Source of the DNA: Rikenellaceae bacterium UBA1749
GTDB lineage: Bacteria; Bacteroidota; Bacteroidia; Bacteroidales; Rikenellaceae
Direction: 5' to 3'
Assembly: GCA_002315675.1 (NCBI GenBank)
Contig: DCHP01000069.1
Span: 17,298-81,297, forward strand
DNA: 64,000 nt
A program made the translations under genes and the position numbers. Position 1 is the stretch's first letter; each line of letters begins with the position of its first letter. This document shows positions 1 to 9,339 of the stretch, one piece after another. The notes beneath the pieces were generated by a model. That model did not search any database. It was not told where the DNA came from and was given only the letters and a program-made list of their open reading frames with translations.

Positions 1-1
1 A

Positions 2-511
2 AACAGACTTTCAAGGACATCAAACAAATTCCTGAGAAATCTCTTTTCATCAAATAAGGCAACAATAAGTTCAACATTATTGTCTGAAATAGTCAGTGCC
101 ATAATGGATATGTCATCGACAAAAACTGGGGCTCTAATTGTTTTCCAGAGAACATCGGACTTAAGTTCCATAAAGGAATCCGGAGATCTTATAAATTCCG
201 AGATTTCATCAAGACTGATTGAGACTATTTTCTTCAAGAACACCCCACTCCATGATGGTGCCATGATAATATCATCTGGGAAAATCCAGTATGCAAGATG
301 CGTACTTCCAGTCTCTGACAATCTCTCAATCCCTGCATCCCTTGGACTTAGACATCGTGCTGCCATAGGAGTGACAGAGCAGACAGACGCTTTCGCCCTC
401 GTTGTATCAGAACAGACAGGAAGAGTGTCTGTTGTTGATAAAGGAGAAATTATGGTACTTCAGGCAGGAGACAATCTTTCTGAAATATTAACTAAAAAAA
501 TGTCTTGGTAG
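2..511 (+). CDS. cdaA: Diadenylate cyclase, C-terminal catalytic part (gene enters from the left edge)
   Basis: This encodes the DisA_N catalytic domain of a CdaA/DacA-type enzyme, which condenses two ATP into the second messenger c-di-AMP at the membrane. The reading frame is open to base 2, and the residues encoded before the first TTG/ATG (NRLSRTSNKFLRNLF) match the segment normally linking the membrane helices to the catalytic domain, so the gene starts outside the window. Hallmarks seen are NTPLHDGAM (the DGA motif) and LGLRHRAA (the RHR motif), followed by the conserved VSEQTGRVSV strand. The three N-terminal helices of CdaA would lie upstream and cannot be checked. nifJ follows after 66 bp from its own likely promoter. 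Confidence 0.9.
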   Translation, partial: NRLSRTSNKFLRNLFSSNKATISSTLLSEIVSAIMDMSSTKTGALIVFQRTSDLSSIKESGDLINSEISSRLIETIFFKNTPLHDGAMIISSGKIQYARCVLPVSDNLSIPASLGLRHRAAIGVTEQTDAFALVVSEQTGRVSVVDKGEIMVLQAGDNLSEILTKKMSW

Positions 512-535
512 TCCCCGTTTTTTTGGGTATTTTTG
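504..535 (+). promoter_or_regulatory. Bacteroidota-type promoter of nifJ
   Basis: A -7 box TATTTTTG (528-535) matches TAnnTTTG. A CTTG at 504-507, 20 bp upstream, is a weak -33 box overlapping the end of cdaA. It would give a leader of roughly 40 nt before nifJ. Confidence 0.5.
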
Positions 536-577
536 TAGGATAATTTTATGAAAATTAAATAATTAATTAAAAATAAT

Positions 578-3500
578 ATGGCAAAGAAATTTATCACATG
601 TGACGGAAACTATGCCGCTGCTCACGTAGCATACATGTTCAGTGAAGTATCGGCAATCTACCCTATCACTCCATCTTCGACTATGGCCGAACTTGTTGAT
701 GAATGGGCTGCTTCCGGAAAAAAGAATTTATTCGGCGAAACTGTTAAAGTTGTCGAAATGCAAAGTGAAGCCGGTGCTGCAGGAGCTGTTCATGGTTCAC
801 TACAGGCTGGTGCACTAACAACCACATATACAGCATCTCAGGGATTGCTTCTTATGATCCCTAACATGTATAAGATTGCAGGTGAATTGCTTCCAGGTGT
901 TTTCCACGTCTCTGCACGTGCCCTAGCTGCTCAGAGTCTTTCCATCTTCGGTGACCACCAGGATATCATGGCTGTCCGCCAGACAGGTTTTGCAATGCTG
1001 GGTGCAGGTTCAGTACAGGAGGTTATGGATCTTGCAGCAGTTTCACATCTGACTGCAATCAAATCACGTATTCCATTTGTAAACTTCTTTGATGGGTTCC
1101 GTACTTCTCACGAAATCCAGAAAATTGAAGCACTGGATGCAGAAGATCTTCGTCCTCTACTTGACCAGAAGGCTCTTGATGAATTCCGTGCCCGTGCTCT
1201 GAATCCAAACAAACCTGTAACCAGGGGCACAGCACAGAACCCTGATATCTATTTCCAGACAAGGGAAGCATCTAATAAGTTCTATAACGCAGTTCCTGAT
1301 ATGGTCGCTGAATATATGTCTGAAATTTCAAAGATTACAGGACGTGATTACAAGCCATTCACTTACTATGGTGCAGAAGATGCTGAAAGAATAGTTATTG
1401 CAATGGGGTCAGCAACTGAAACTCTTCGCGAGGTTATTGACATGAAAGTCAAGAACGGAGAAAAGGTAGGTATGATTTCTGTCCATCTGTATCGCCCATT
1501 CTCAGCAAAATATCTGTTCAATGTTCTTCCAAAGAGTGTTAAGCGTATCTGCGTTCTTGACCGCACAAAGGAACCGGGAGCTGCAGGCGAACCTCTTTAC
1601 TTGGATATTGTGGAGGCATTCTCAAATATTGAGAACAAACCGCTTATCATAGGTGGACGCTATGGTCTTTCTTCAAAGGACACAACCCCTGCTCAGATGA
1701 TTGCAGTATTTGACAATCTGCTTCTTGATAAGCCAAAACACCAGTTTACAGTAGGTATCAATGACGACGTTACATTCACTTCCCTTCCAATAGGTCCTGA
1801 AGTAAGTGTTGCCAACGCTGGTACATACGAAGCACGTTTCATCGGTCTTGGTGCTGATGGTACAGTAGGTGCAAACAAGAATTCAATCAAGATTATCGGC
1901 GAAAATACAGACAAGTATTGCCAGGCATATTTCTCATACGATTCAAAGAAATCAGGCGGATACACTTCTTCTCACCTTCGTTTCGGTGATAAGCCGATCC
2001 GTTCTACATACCTGGTAACTACTCCAGACTTTGTAGCTTGCCACGTTCCTTCATACCTTGGCAAATATGATCTACTGAAAGGTCTGAAAGATAACGGAAC
2101 ATTCCTTTTGAACTCTCTATGGGATGAAAATACCGTTGCAAATCACCTTCCTGCAGATATGAAGAAATATATGGCTCAGCACCATATCAACTTCTACATA
2201 ATCAATGCTACCAAGATTGCAACTGAAATCGGACTTGGCAATCGTACAAATACAATAATGCAGTCTGCATTCTTCAAAGTTTCAGAAGTAATTCCATACG
2301 ACCTTGCAGTTGAGCAGATGAAGAAATTCATTCTTAAATCATATGGTAAGAAAGGTGAAAGCATTGTTAACATGAACTACTCTGCTGTTGATGCCGGTAG
2401 TGCTGTTACCAAGGTTGAAATACCTGCAGACTGGGCTAATATTGAAGTTCCTCAAAAAGCAGAAAGCACTTCACTTCCTGCATTTGTTCAGAACATCTGT
2501 GAACCTATCAACTCTCTTGAAGGTGATTCCCTTCCAGTATCTGCATTCAACGGCAGAGAAGATGGTACATGGGAAGTCGGAACAGCTGCATACGAAAAAC
2601 GTGGTATCGCTGCATTTGTTCCAGAATGGGATCCTTCAAAATGTATCCAGTGCAACCAGTGTGCATTGATTTGTCCTCACGCAGCTATCCGTCCATTCAT
2701 CCTTACTGCTGATGAAGCAGCCAAAGTTCCTGCAACACTTAAACTTGCTGATGGCAAGGCACAACTTAAGGAATACAAATTCAAGGTTCAGGTTTCACCA
2801 CTTGATTGTACAGGATGTAACAACTGTGCAAATGTTTGTCCTGCTCCAGGCAAGGCACTGGTTATGAAGCCTCTTGATTCTCAGGTTGAAGCGGAATCAG
2901 CAAACTGGAAATACCTTAACGAAAATGTTGGTTACAAGACCAATATTCTTGACAAGACCACATCTATAAAGAACCTGCAGTTCGAACAGCCTTTGTTTGA
3001 ATTTTCAGGCGCATGCGCAGGTTGCGGTGAAACACCATATATCAAGACTTTGTCTCAGTTATTCGGTGACAGAATGATGATTGCAAATGCTACAGGTTGT
3101 ACTTCAATCTATAGTGCTTCATCTCCTTCAACACCATACACTTGCAATAAGGAAGGTCATGGTCCTGCATGGGCAAATTCATTGTTTGAAGACAATGCAG
3201 AATTTGGTCTTGGTATGCACATAGGTTCTGACAAGATCCGTGCAAGACTTAAAAAGATCATGACTGAGGCCATTGCTGAATGCAGTTGCTGTTCAGATGA
3301 GCTTAAGGCTGCCATGGGCGAATGGATCGAGGGTATGGAATCTGCTGCAGCATCAAAAGCAGCTGCTGAAAAGATTATTCCAATGGCTGAGAAATGCGAT
3401 TGTAAATATTGCAAAGATATCATCTACTATAAGGATTATCTGACAAAACGTTCTCAGTGGATCATCGGTGGTGACGGATGGGCATACGATATCGGATACG

Positions 3501-4111
3501 GCGGACTTGATCATGTTCTTGCTTCTGGCGAAGATGTGAATGTTCTAGTTGTTGACACAGAAGTATATTCAAATACGGGTGGTCAGTCATCAAAATCAAC
3601 TCCTGTTGGTGCTGTTGCAAAATTCGCTTCTGCCGGCAAGAGAATCCGTAAGAAAGACCTTGGTGCAATAGCAATGACATACGGATATGTATACGTTGCT
3701 CAGGTTGCAATGGGTGCAAACCAGGCTCAGTGTCTGAAAGCAATGAAAGAAGCTGAGGCGTACCCAGGACCATCAATCATTATTGCATACGCCCCATGTA
3801 TCAACCATGGTATCAAAGGTGGCATGACACAGACTCAACTTGTTGAAAAACAAGCGGTTGAATGTGGTTACTGGCATCTATGGAGATTCAATCCAGCCCT
3901 TGAATCTGAAGGAAAGAATCCATTCTCTCTTGATAGCAAGGAACCAGACTGGACTAAATTCCAGCAATTCCTGGCTGATGAAGTACGTTACTCATCACTG
4001 AAGAAACTATTCCCTCAGGAAGCCGATGAACTTTTCAAAGCCAGCGAAGAAAACGCTCAGTGGCGTTACAGAAGCTACAAGAGATTTGCAGCTATGGAAT
4101 ATGATAAATAA
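578..4111 (+). CDS. nifJ: Pyruvate:ferredoxin (flavodoxin) oxidoreductase
   Basis: This homodimeric cytoplasmic enzyme oxidatively decarboxylates pyruvate to acetyl-CoA and CO2 and passes electrons to ferredoxin or flavodoxin, the central step of anaerobic pyruvate use. At 1177 aa it has the normal length of the single-chain form. Domains in order are the N-terminal POR domain (ITCDGNYAAAHVAY, YPITPSSTMAE), the transketolase-like core, two 4Fe-4S ferredoxin motifs (CIQCNQCALICP near residue 689 and CTGCNNCANVCP near 745), the proximal-cluster CAGCGETPY near 812, and the thiamine pyrophosphate domain (GDGWAYDIG near 966, NTGGQSSKSTP near 1000). All cluster cysteines appear present. It is probably monocistronic, with a promoter in the gap after cdaA and a strong terminator behind it. 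Confidence 0.97.
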   Translation: MAKKFITCDGNYAAAHVAYMFSEVSAIYPITPSSTMAELVDEWAASGKKNLFGETVKVVEMQSEAGAAGAVHGSLQAGALTTTYTASQGLLLMIPNMYKIAGELLPGVFHVSARALAAQSLSIFGDHQDIMAVRQTGFAMLGAGSVQEVMDLAAVSHLTAIKSRIPFVNFFDGFRTSHEIQKIEALDAEDLRPLLDQKALDEFRARALNPNKPVTRGTAQNPDIYFQTREASNKFYNAVPDMVAEYMSEISKITGRDYKPFTYYGAEDAERIVIAMGSATETLREVIDMKVKNGEKVGMISVHLYRPFSAKYLFNVLPKSVKRICVLDRTKEPGAAGEPLYLDIVEAFSNIENKPLIIGGRYGLSSKDTTPAQMIAVFDNLLLDKPKHQFTVGINDDVTFTSLPIGPEVSVANAGTYEARFIGLGADGTVGANKNSIKIIGENTDKYCQAYFSYDSKKSGGYTSSHLRFGDKPIRSTYLVTTPDFVACHVPSYLGKYDLLKGLKDNGTFLLNSLWDENTVANHLPADMKKYMAQHHINFYIINATKIATEIGLGNRTNTIMQSAFFKVSEVIPYDLAVEQMKKFILKSYGKKGESIVNMNYSAVDAGSAVTKVEIPADWANIEVPQKAESTSLPAFVQNICEPINSLEGDSLPVSAFNGREDGTWEVGTAAYEKRGIAAFVPEWDPSKCIQCNQCALICPHAAIRPFILTADEAAKVPATLKLADGKAQLKEYKFKVQVSPLDCTGCNNCANVCPAPGKALVMKPLDSQVEAESANWKYLNENVGYKTNILDKTTSIKNLQFEQPLFEFSGACAGCGETPYIKTLSQLFGDRMMIANATGCTSIYSASSPSTPYTCNKEGHGPAWANSLFEDNAEFGLGMHIGSDKIRARLKKIMTEAIAECSCCSDELKAAMGEWIEGMESAAASKAAAEKIIPMAEKCDCKYCKDIIYYKDYLTKRSQWIIGGDGWAYDIGYGGLDHVLASGEDVNVLVVDTEVYSNTGGQSSKSTPVGAVAKFASAGKRIRKKDLGAIAMTYGYVYVAQVAMGANQAQCLKAMKEAEAYPGPSIIIAYAPCINHGIKGGMTQTQLVEKQAVECGYWHLWRFNPALESEGKNPFSLDSKEPDWTKFQQFLADEVRYSSLKKLFPQEADELFKASEENAQWRYRSYKRFAAMEYDK

Positions 4112-4134
4112 GAATTAATCATATTGACTGACGG

Positions 4135-4167
4135 AAAGAGGATGAAAAAAATCATCCTCTTTTCTTT
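4135..4167 (+). terminator. Intrinsic terminator of nifJ
   Basis: An 11-bp perfect stem AAAGAGGATGA/TCATCCTCTTT with an A-rich loop is followed by TTCTTTT, 24 bp after the nifJ stop codon. Confidence 0.85.
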
Positions 4168-4590
4168 TACCATTATGAAACTGGAACGTATGGAACCTAC
4201 CTGGACACAAGCCAATATCCAGAAGTCTCCCATAGATAAGCCAGAATAATCAGACACCAAAAGAATACGATACAAGGATAAGAAAAATTTGACAACAGGA
4301 TTATACTACACCAATACAACCATAATGTCATACAACACAGAGTAATCGTCATCAACACGACGTGTAAAGCAAAGGTAGTGATTGTGTAAAGTAAATAAGT
4401 TGAAAGAACAAGCAACTGTAAACCGATTCAGTTATCGTGCATAAAGAAATAGTATATCATCCCCAAAAGTGTCAACCATTTTCAGTCAAAGTCATTGGAA
4501 GTTCCTGACTATACTTACATTTCAATAGTACAAAAATCGGTTTTATATCAGCTGCATAATAAAAATCACCGATAAATGATGGCAGAGAAG
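4168..4590. other. 423-bp gap with no convincing feature
   Basis: This lies between the nifJ terminator and the 3' end of the convergent kinase gene. A hydrophobic minus-strand frame (4197-4415) is low in complexity and has no recognisable family. I see no repeat copy, RNA gene or clear promoter. Confidence 0.5.
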
Positions 4591-5448
4591 TTACTCTCCA
4601 AGGACCTTCAGCTTGATTTCGTAAGTAAGATGTCTATCAAGACTAAGCAGTATTGAACAGAGTGAAGTCTGAATCTGCTCATGTTTATACCATATTGCCC
4701 TTGCAAGCATGTAATTTCTGAGTTCCGAGAAAACCTCTTCATCAGTGATCTCCCTTCCATAATAGCATAGCTTGAATTCCTCCCAGAAATCAAGAGCCTG
4801 CTTCCAGCTTAAATGATAAAGGAAATCAAATGAGTGTTCGCATCCAAAATGAGTAGCAATGTAAAACGTTGCCAGATCAAGATTCGGATTCCCGTAGCAT
4901 ATATCACCAAGGTCTATGAAATAGTCATTCTTTCCATCTGTGATTATATTTCCAAAATGCATATCACCATGAAGCAGTGTCTTTCTGTCATCCGCCGATA
5001 TTTCATTCAATGCATCCTGGATTGCATTCTTAGTCTTAGAGTCCAGGAGTGTATTAGTATTCAGAAGGCTCTGATATTTTTCAAACGCACTTTCAAAAGA
5101 ATAGCCGCTTACTGATTTTGAATGAAGATCCTTCACCATAGCAGCCATCCTATTTGCCAGATTTGATATCATTTCAGGTTTCTCACCAGCAAGCCTACAA
5201 AATGACTTCTTGTTTCTTATCCTTTGGGAAATAATAGCAGGATATCCATTGAATTCTGTTATTTCCAACTCCTTCGGGATACTGACTCCAAGACTTAGAA
5301 GATCCTGGGTTAGCCTGAATTCATTTTCCAGGTATGACTTAGATGAAACCAGAGTGTAAACCTTCATAAAAAGGTCCGGATGAGATTCGCTGAAATAGCT
5401 CTCACCTTCCATTCCACCACCTGACAAAATCCAATCTTTTACATCCAT
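4591..5448 (-). CDS. Aminoglycoside-phosphotransferase-fold small-molecule kinase (TIGR02172-like)
   Basis: This is a cytoplasmic kinase of the APH/choline kinase fold. Catalytic-loop residues are visible in LLHGDMHFGNII (H160, D162, N167) and the metal-binding FIDLGD (D179). At 285 aa it fits the family. The sequence resembles the TIGR02172 group found in Bacteroidales and Fibrobacter, whose substrates are unknown, so antibiotic resistance should not be assumed. The gene stands alone. A mobile repeat ends 22 bp upstream of the start codon and may have displaced or supplied promoter sequence. The downstream gene nifJ is convergent. Confidence 0.8.
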   Translation of the reverse strand: MDVKDWILSGGGMEGESYFSESHPDLFMKVYTLVSSKSYLENEFRLTQDLLSLGVSIPKELEITEFNGYPAIISQRIRNKKSFCRLAGEKPEMISNLANRMAAMVKDLHSKSVSGYSFESAFEKYQSLLNTNTLLDSKTKNAIQDALNEISADDRKTLLHGDMHFGNIITDGKNDYFIDLGDICYGNPNLDLATFYIATHFGCEHSFDFLYHLSWKQALDFWEEFKLCYYGREITDEEVFSELRNYMLARAIWYKHEQIQTSLCSILLSLDRHLTYEIKLKVLGE

Positions 5449-5470
5449 AATTCTTAAAATTTCTAAAAAT

Positions 5471-5567
5471 GAGTCTACTTGAAAAAGTATTTATTGTCAT
5501 TTTACCACTATTACAGGTCTCTGAAATTGGGGCGTTTCTCAATTTTGGGACTTTTTCAAGTGTGTTC
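5471..5567 (-). mobile_element. MITE-like element, subfamily B, copy 1 (97 bp)
   Basis: The left end GAGTCTACTTGAAAAAGT pairs with the right end ACTTTTTCAAGTG. The core carries the family segment GGGGCGTTTCTCAAT in reverse orientation. It is flanked on both sides by AAAAAT, an exact 6-bp target-site duplication. It sits immediately upstream of the kinase gene. The right terminus is partly mutated, which suggests an older copy. Confidence 0.85.
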
Positions 5568-5631
5568 AAAAATGTAATTAACTATTTGCAAATATAACAA
5601 TAAAGCTCATGGCAGCAATCAGCTAATAAAC

Positions 5632-5732
5632 GTAACTTTAACGCCTTAGGTAAAAACAACCATCAATATATCAAGCAAACATCCCAGAAATAGGTCTATT
5701 TTTGATATTGGACATAAGTGCTGAATAGTTAC
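5632..5732 (+). mobile_element. Second MITE-like family, diverged copy left of mutS (~101 bp)
   Basis: It begins GTAACTTTAACGCC and ends GCTGAATAGTTAC. Bases 5649-5732 match 8726-8809 with about 12 differences in 84 positions, in the same orientation. The left terminal repeat is decayed and no clean target duplication remains. Confidence 0.65.
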
Positions 5733-6010
5733 AAACAAACTCCACAGGTCATTTTCAATCACTACGACTACACTATACCCCTATGCTTTATATATAGTGC
5801 TCACGGATGACAATACTTTATATGTATAGTTTTAGAGGATTGCTGAATGATTACCTCCATAGACATACCATAAGCAGTATTGCATATAATCATCAAAGAT
5901 ACCAACAAGCACTATTGTAAAACATCCTTTAAATCACTCTATCAACTATTCTCGGAAAAGGAAATCGAGAAATGCGGGCTTATTTTTCTGCAAGCTTAGA
6001 CTATCCTGGT
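5733..6010. other. AT-rich gap downstream of mutS, no gene seen
   Basis: Two imperfect direct repeats (near 5783, GCTTTATATATAGT, and near 5815, ACTTTATATGTATAGT) are visible. No reading frame, RNA gene or convincing terminator for mutS was found. Confidence 0.4.
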
Positions 6011-8653
6011 CTATTTTTTTCCAGAGATTAGTCTTTTTATTTCATACAGTTTGTCAAGAGCCGCCCTTGGAGAAAGTCCATCAATATCAAGATTCTGTAT
6101 TTCGTCACGTATATCCATAAGCAGCGGATCGTCCATCTGGAAGAAGCTGAGCTGGATCTGTTGAGGAATGACAAGAGATTCCTTATGCTCCAGAACCAAG
6201 TAACCATTCTGATCATCTGATGAAGTAGCTCGCTGAGCTTCAAGGGCCTGAAGAATCTGATTTGCCCTGTCAACAACGGAGCGCGGCATACCTGCCATCG
6301 ATGCGACATGAATACCGAAAGAGTGTTCCGTACCACCGGGAACAAGTTTTCTCAGGAAAATAACCTTGTTGTCTATTTCCTTGACTGAAACATTATAGTT
6401 CTTTATTCTTGAGAACCTGCTTTCAAGTTCATTCAATTCATGATAATGGGTCGCAAACAGAGTCCTTGCACCTGGTTTCGAATGTAAGTATTCAACTATT
6501 GCCCAGGCAATTGATATACCATCATAGGTACTTGTACCACGACCTATTTCGTCAAACAGGACAAGTGAATGACTGCTTATATTATTCAAGATGTTTGAAG
6601 CTTCGAGCATCTCGACCATAAAGGTGGATTCGCCCTGTGAAATATTATCGGATGCACCGACACGGGTAAAGATTCTGTCAACGATACCGATTCGGGCCTC
6701 AGTAGCCGGCACAAAACATCCCATTTGAGCCATAAGAACAATCAGCGCCGTCTGTCTTAACAATGCTGATTTACCGGCCATATTTGGACCTGTAATGATT
6801 ATTATCTGCTGGCTTTCACTGTCAAGGTATACATCATTTGGAATGTATCTTTCCCCAAGCTGAAGGCAACGTTCGATAACAGGATGACGTCCGTTTTTAA
6901 TATCTATCACCTGGCTTTTGTCTATTACTGGTCTTACATAATTGTTTGCAAGGCTTATCTCTGCAAAAGCAAGAAGGACATCAAGCTGCGCAGCGGCATG
7001 TGATGATGCAAGTATTATAGAAACCCATTTCTGAAGTTCCTGAATCAGATTTGAGAAAATATCTGATTCTATTTCAAGAATACGGTCTTCCGCTCCAAGA
7101 ATTTTCTGTTCATATTCTTTCAGTTCTGCAGTAATATACCTTTCAGCATTTACAAGTGTCTGTTTTCTTATCCATTCTGCCGGGACCTTATCCTTATGTA
7201 TATTCCTAACCTCTATATAATAGCCAAATACATTGTTGTAACTAATCTTAAGACTTGATATACCTGTCTGCTGTGCTTCCCTGTCGGCAAGCTGGGTCAG
7301 GTAATCCTTTGAATTTCTGGAAAGATTTCTTAGATCATCCAGTTCAGAGTTCACTCCTTCCCTTACAACGGATCCTTTACCAATCTGCGATGCAGGTTCA
7401 TCCATCAGGGTTGAATCAATCATCTCTGATATTCCTTCGCAACTACTTATCTTTTCATTGATCCATGTAAATCTTTCATCATCTGCAATAAGTGCCTTGA
7501 TTTTTCTGAAAGACTGCATGGCAAGTTGAAGGGAGCGTGTCTCGCGTGGAGTAATTCTGCCAGCAGCTGTCTTGGAGATAAGTCTTTCCGGGTCACCAAG
7601 ATTTTTCATAACATCCTGCAGACTGCTGCGAAGTGACATGTCCTTATAAATGAGATCGACAGCTTCCTGGCGGCGCAATATTTCATCATAATCCCTCAGT
7701 GGAAGGGCTATCCATCTTCTGAGCATTCTTCCACCAATAGGAGACAAAGTCCTGTCTATGATATCAGTAAGAGAAGATCCCCCTTTCTGAGATGCAGAGA
7801 AAAGTTCAAGATTATTGATGCTGTATTTGTCAAGCCAGACATACGAGTCCTTATCAAGCCTTAGAATGGACTGAATATGGCTTATGTCTGTATGGTGGGT
7901 GTAGTCAAGATAATGGAGCGCGGCACCTGCTGCAGTTATCGCAAGAGGCATCTGGTCGACTCCAAAACCTTTAAGGGAGTGGACCTTGAAATGACGCATC
8001 ACCTTATCACGGTTGGAAGAAAAGTTCCACGCCCATTCCTCCAGCGAATTTGACAGATACTTCCTACCGAAAACTGAGAAAAAGAGATCCTTCTGGTCAG
8101 GATTATATACAAGTTCCCTTGGAGACATGGAACTTACGACTTTTTCTATATATTCATGATCTCCCTCACCTACATAGAATTCACCTGTTGAAATATCAAG
8201 TATGGCAATACCGGCCTTTCTGGAAGGTCCGTCAAAGCATATTGTTGCCATGAACGTATTTTCAGATGAAGTCAGTGCTGCATCATTGAAAGTAACACCT
8301 GGAGTTACGACTTCAATAACACCACGCTTTACAAGTCCCTTTGCCTTCTTTGGATCTTCAAGCTGTTCACAGATTGCAACCCTTAGACCAGCCTGTACAA
8401 GCTTTGGCAGATAAGTATCAATTGCATGGTGAGGAAATCCTGCAAGTGGTATTGAGGCATTGCTTCCTGAAGGTCCACGGCGGGTAAGTGTAATGTTCAA
8501 TACAGAAGAAGACTTGAGTGCATCATCCCCGAACGTTTCATAGAAGTCGCCGGACCTGAAAAGTATCAGGGCATCCGGATACTGGGCCTTTATTGAATTA
8601 TATTGACGCATAAGTGGAGTATCCACCTGCATAAATTGAGTTTCCTGTTCCAT
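6011..8653 (-). CDS. mutS: DNA mismatch repair protein MutS
   Basis: MutS recognises base mismatches and small loops in newly replicated DNA and recruits MutL. At 880 aa it is full length. The N-terminal mismatch-binding motif GDFYETF (Phe37, Glu39) is intact, and the clamp/lever region, Walker A GPNMAGKS (about residues 621-628), Walker B LVLFDEIGRGTS and FATHYHEL are all present. I chose the ATG at 8653 (MEQETQFMQVDTP) because family members begin here; the frame runs upstream to 8713, but that extension lies inside a repeat element. A TAAATTTG -7 box lies only 7 bases before this ATG. The gene is monocistronic and bracketed on both sides by two families of mobile repeats. Confidence 0.97.
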   Translation of the reverse strand: MEQETQFMQVDTPLMRQYNSIKAQYPDALILFRSGDFYETFGDDALKSSSVLNITLTRRGPSGSNASIPLAGFPHHAIDTYLPKLVQAGLRVAICEQLEDPKKAKGLVKRGVIEVVTPGVTFNDAALTSSENTFMATICFDGPSRKAGIAILDISTGEFYVGEGDHEYIEKVVSSMSPRELVYNPDQKDLFFSVFGRKYLSNSLEEWAWNFSSNRDKVMRHFKVHSLKGFGVDQMPLAITAAGAALHYLDYTHHTDISHIQSILRLDKDSYVWLDKYSINNLELFSASQKGGSSLTDIIDRTLSPIGGRMLRRWIALPLRDYDEILRRQEAVDLIYKDMSLRSSLQDVMKNLGDPERLISKTAAGRITPRETRSLQLAMQSFRKIKALIADDERFTWINEKISSCEGISEMIDSTLMDEPASQIGKGSVVREGVNSELDDLRNLSRNSKDYLTQLADREAQQTGISSLKISYNNVFGYYIEVRNIHKDKVPAEWIRKQTLVNAERYITAELKEYEQKILGAEDRILEIESDIFSNLIQELQKWVSIILASSHAAAQLDVLLAFAEISLANNYVRPVIDKSQVIDIKNGRHPVIERCLQLGERYIPNDVYLDSESQQIIIITGPNMAGKSALLRQTALIVLMAQMGCFVPATEARIGIVDRIFTRVGASDNISQGESTFMVEMLEASNILNNISSHSLVLFDEIGRGTSTYDGISIAWAIVEYLHSKPGARTLFATHYHELNELESRFSRIKNYNVSVKEIDNKVIFLRKLVPGGTEHSFGIHVASMAGMPRSVVDRANQILQALEAQRATSSDDQNGYLVLEHKESLVIPQQIQLSFFQMDDPLLMDIRDEIQNLDIDGLSPRAALDKLYEIKRLISGKK

Positions 8654-8659
8654 AACGAA

Positions 8660-8667
8660 CAAATTTA
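8660..8667 (-). promoter_or_regulatory. -7 box next to the mutS start codon
   Basis: On the minus strand TAAATTTG matches TAnnTTTG and lies about 7 nt before the ATG, which would give an almost leaderless transcript. No good -33 box is seen, so this is tentative. Confidence 0.35.
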
Positions 8668-8709
8668 GCAAAAAAATATTTCTGATTAACTCTTCGGACA
8701 GGTTGTTTT

Positions 8710-8809
8710 GCAACTATTCACCCTGGGTAATAACAACCATCAATGTATCAAGCAAACATTCCAGAAAGAGATTTATTGTTGATATTGGACATTGCGACTG
8801 AATAGTTAC
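8710..8809 (+). mobile_element. Second MITE-like family, copy with 7-bp duplication (100 bp)
   Basis: The ends are GCAACTATTCA and TGAATAGTTAC, an 11-bp inverted repeat with one mismatch. TTGTTTT occurs directly on both sides (8703-8709 and 8810-8816), a 7-bp target-site duplication. The interior matches the copy at 5632-5732. It contains no coding frame of note. Confidence 0.75.
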
Positions 8810-8880
8810 TTGTTTTATTAATGTTGAAACTTGCTTTCTATATGTACAGAGTAAGTTGTACAGTTTCATAAAACAAAATT

Positions 8881-8978
8881 GAGTCCACTTTAAAAAGTCC
8901 AAAAATTGAGAAACGCCCCCATTCCAGAGGCCTGTAGCGGATATAAAAACCTTAAATGATACTTATTAAAGTGGACTC
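8881..8978 (+). mobile_element. MITE-like element, subfamily A, copy 1 (98 bp)
   Basis: The terminal inverted repeats are GAGTCCACTTTAA / TTAAAGTGGACTC. It is flanked by AAAATT on both sides, an exact 6-bp duplication. It is nearly identical to the copies at 27769, 44948 and 48419. Confidence 0.92.
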
Positions 8979-9206
8979 AAAATTCAAAACATTGAAGTCC
9001 ACAATGATCTATAATATGCACATCAGACAAAAGCACAAACAAATTGCACAACCTACATATTAAGCAATGCTAAATACGTTATTGATAATGACAATTAAAT
9101 ATTCTGGAAACTGTATATACTGACAGCAGGCTTGCAAGTGCCAATTTGACACAGAAAGAAAAATGGCATGGATATTGAGGTAAATACCGGTATGCATGAC
9201 AATTGA
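8979..9206. other. Part of the 360-bp gap before htpG, no gene seen
   Basis: AT-rich sequence between the repeat element and the dyad region upstream of htpG. I found no RNA gene, reading frame or consensus promoter in it. Confidence 0.4.
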
Positions 9207-9285
9207 TACTATGCCGGAACATAATCTTATAATGATGTATCATTATTCTCACGAATAATTAGAAGAAGATGATAATGGCATAGTA
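9207..9285 (+). promoter_or_regulatory. Nested dyad symmetry upstream of htpG
   Basis: The outer arms TACTATGCC (9207-9215) and GGCATAGTA (9277-9285) are perfect inverted repeats. Inside lies an 18-bp palindrome ATAATGAT-GT-ATCATTAT (9229-9246). The region ends 54 bp before htpG, so it could be an operator or a structured leader controlling a stress gene. Function is inferred from position only. Confidence 0.4.
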
Positions 9286-9339
9286 ACATACATCCAGGTT
9301 TTATGGGAAAGTAACAATCAATAATAATCATAAACAAAT

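Noticed and set aside
4197..4415. Minus-strand 72-codon hydrophobic frame
   Set aside because: Low complexity, no family resemblance, and it lies in an AT-rich gap where such frames arise by chance.
4591..5448. Aminoglycoside resistance gene
   Set aside because: The fold and catalytic motifs are shared by many small-molecule kinases; nothing in the sequence or neighbourhood indicates drug modification.
8654..8713. N-terminal extension of mutS to 8713
   Set aside because: The extra residues are not family-like and part of them comes from a repeat element; the ATG at 8653 gives the standard MutS start.
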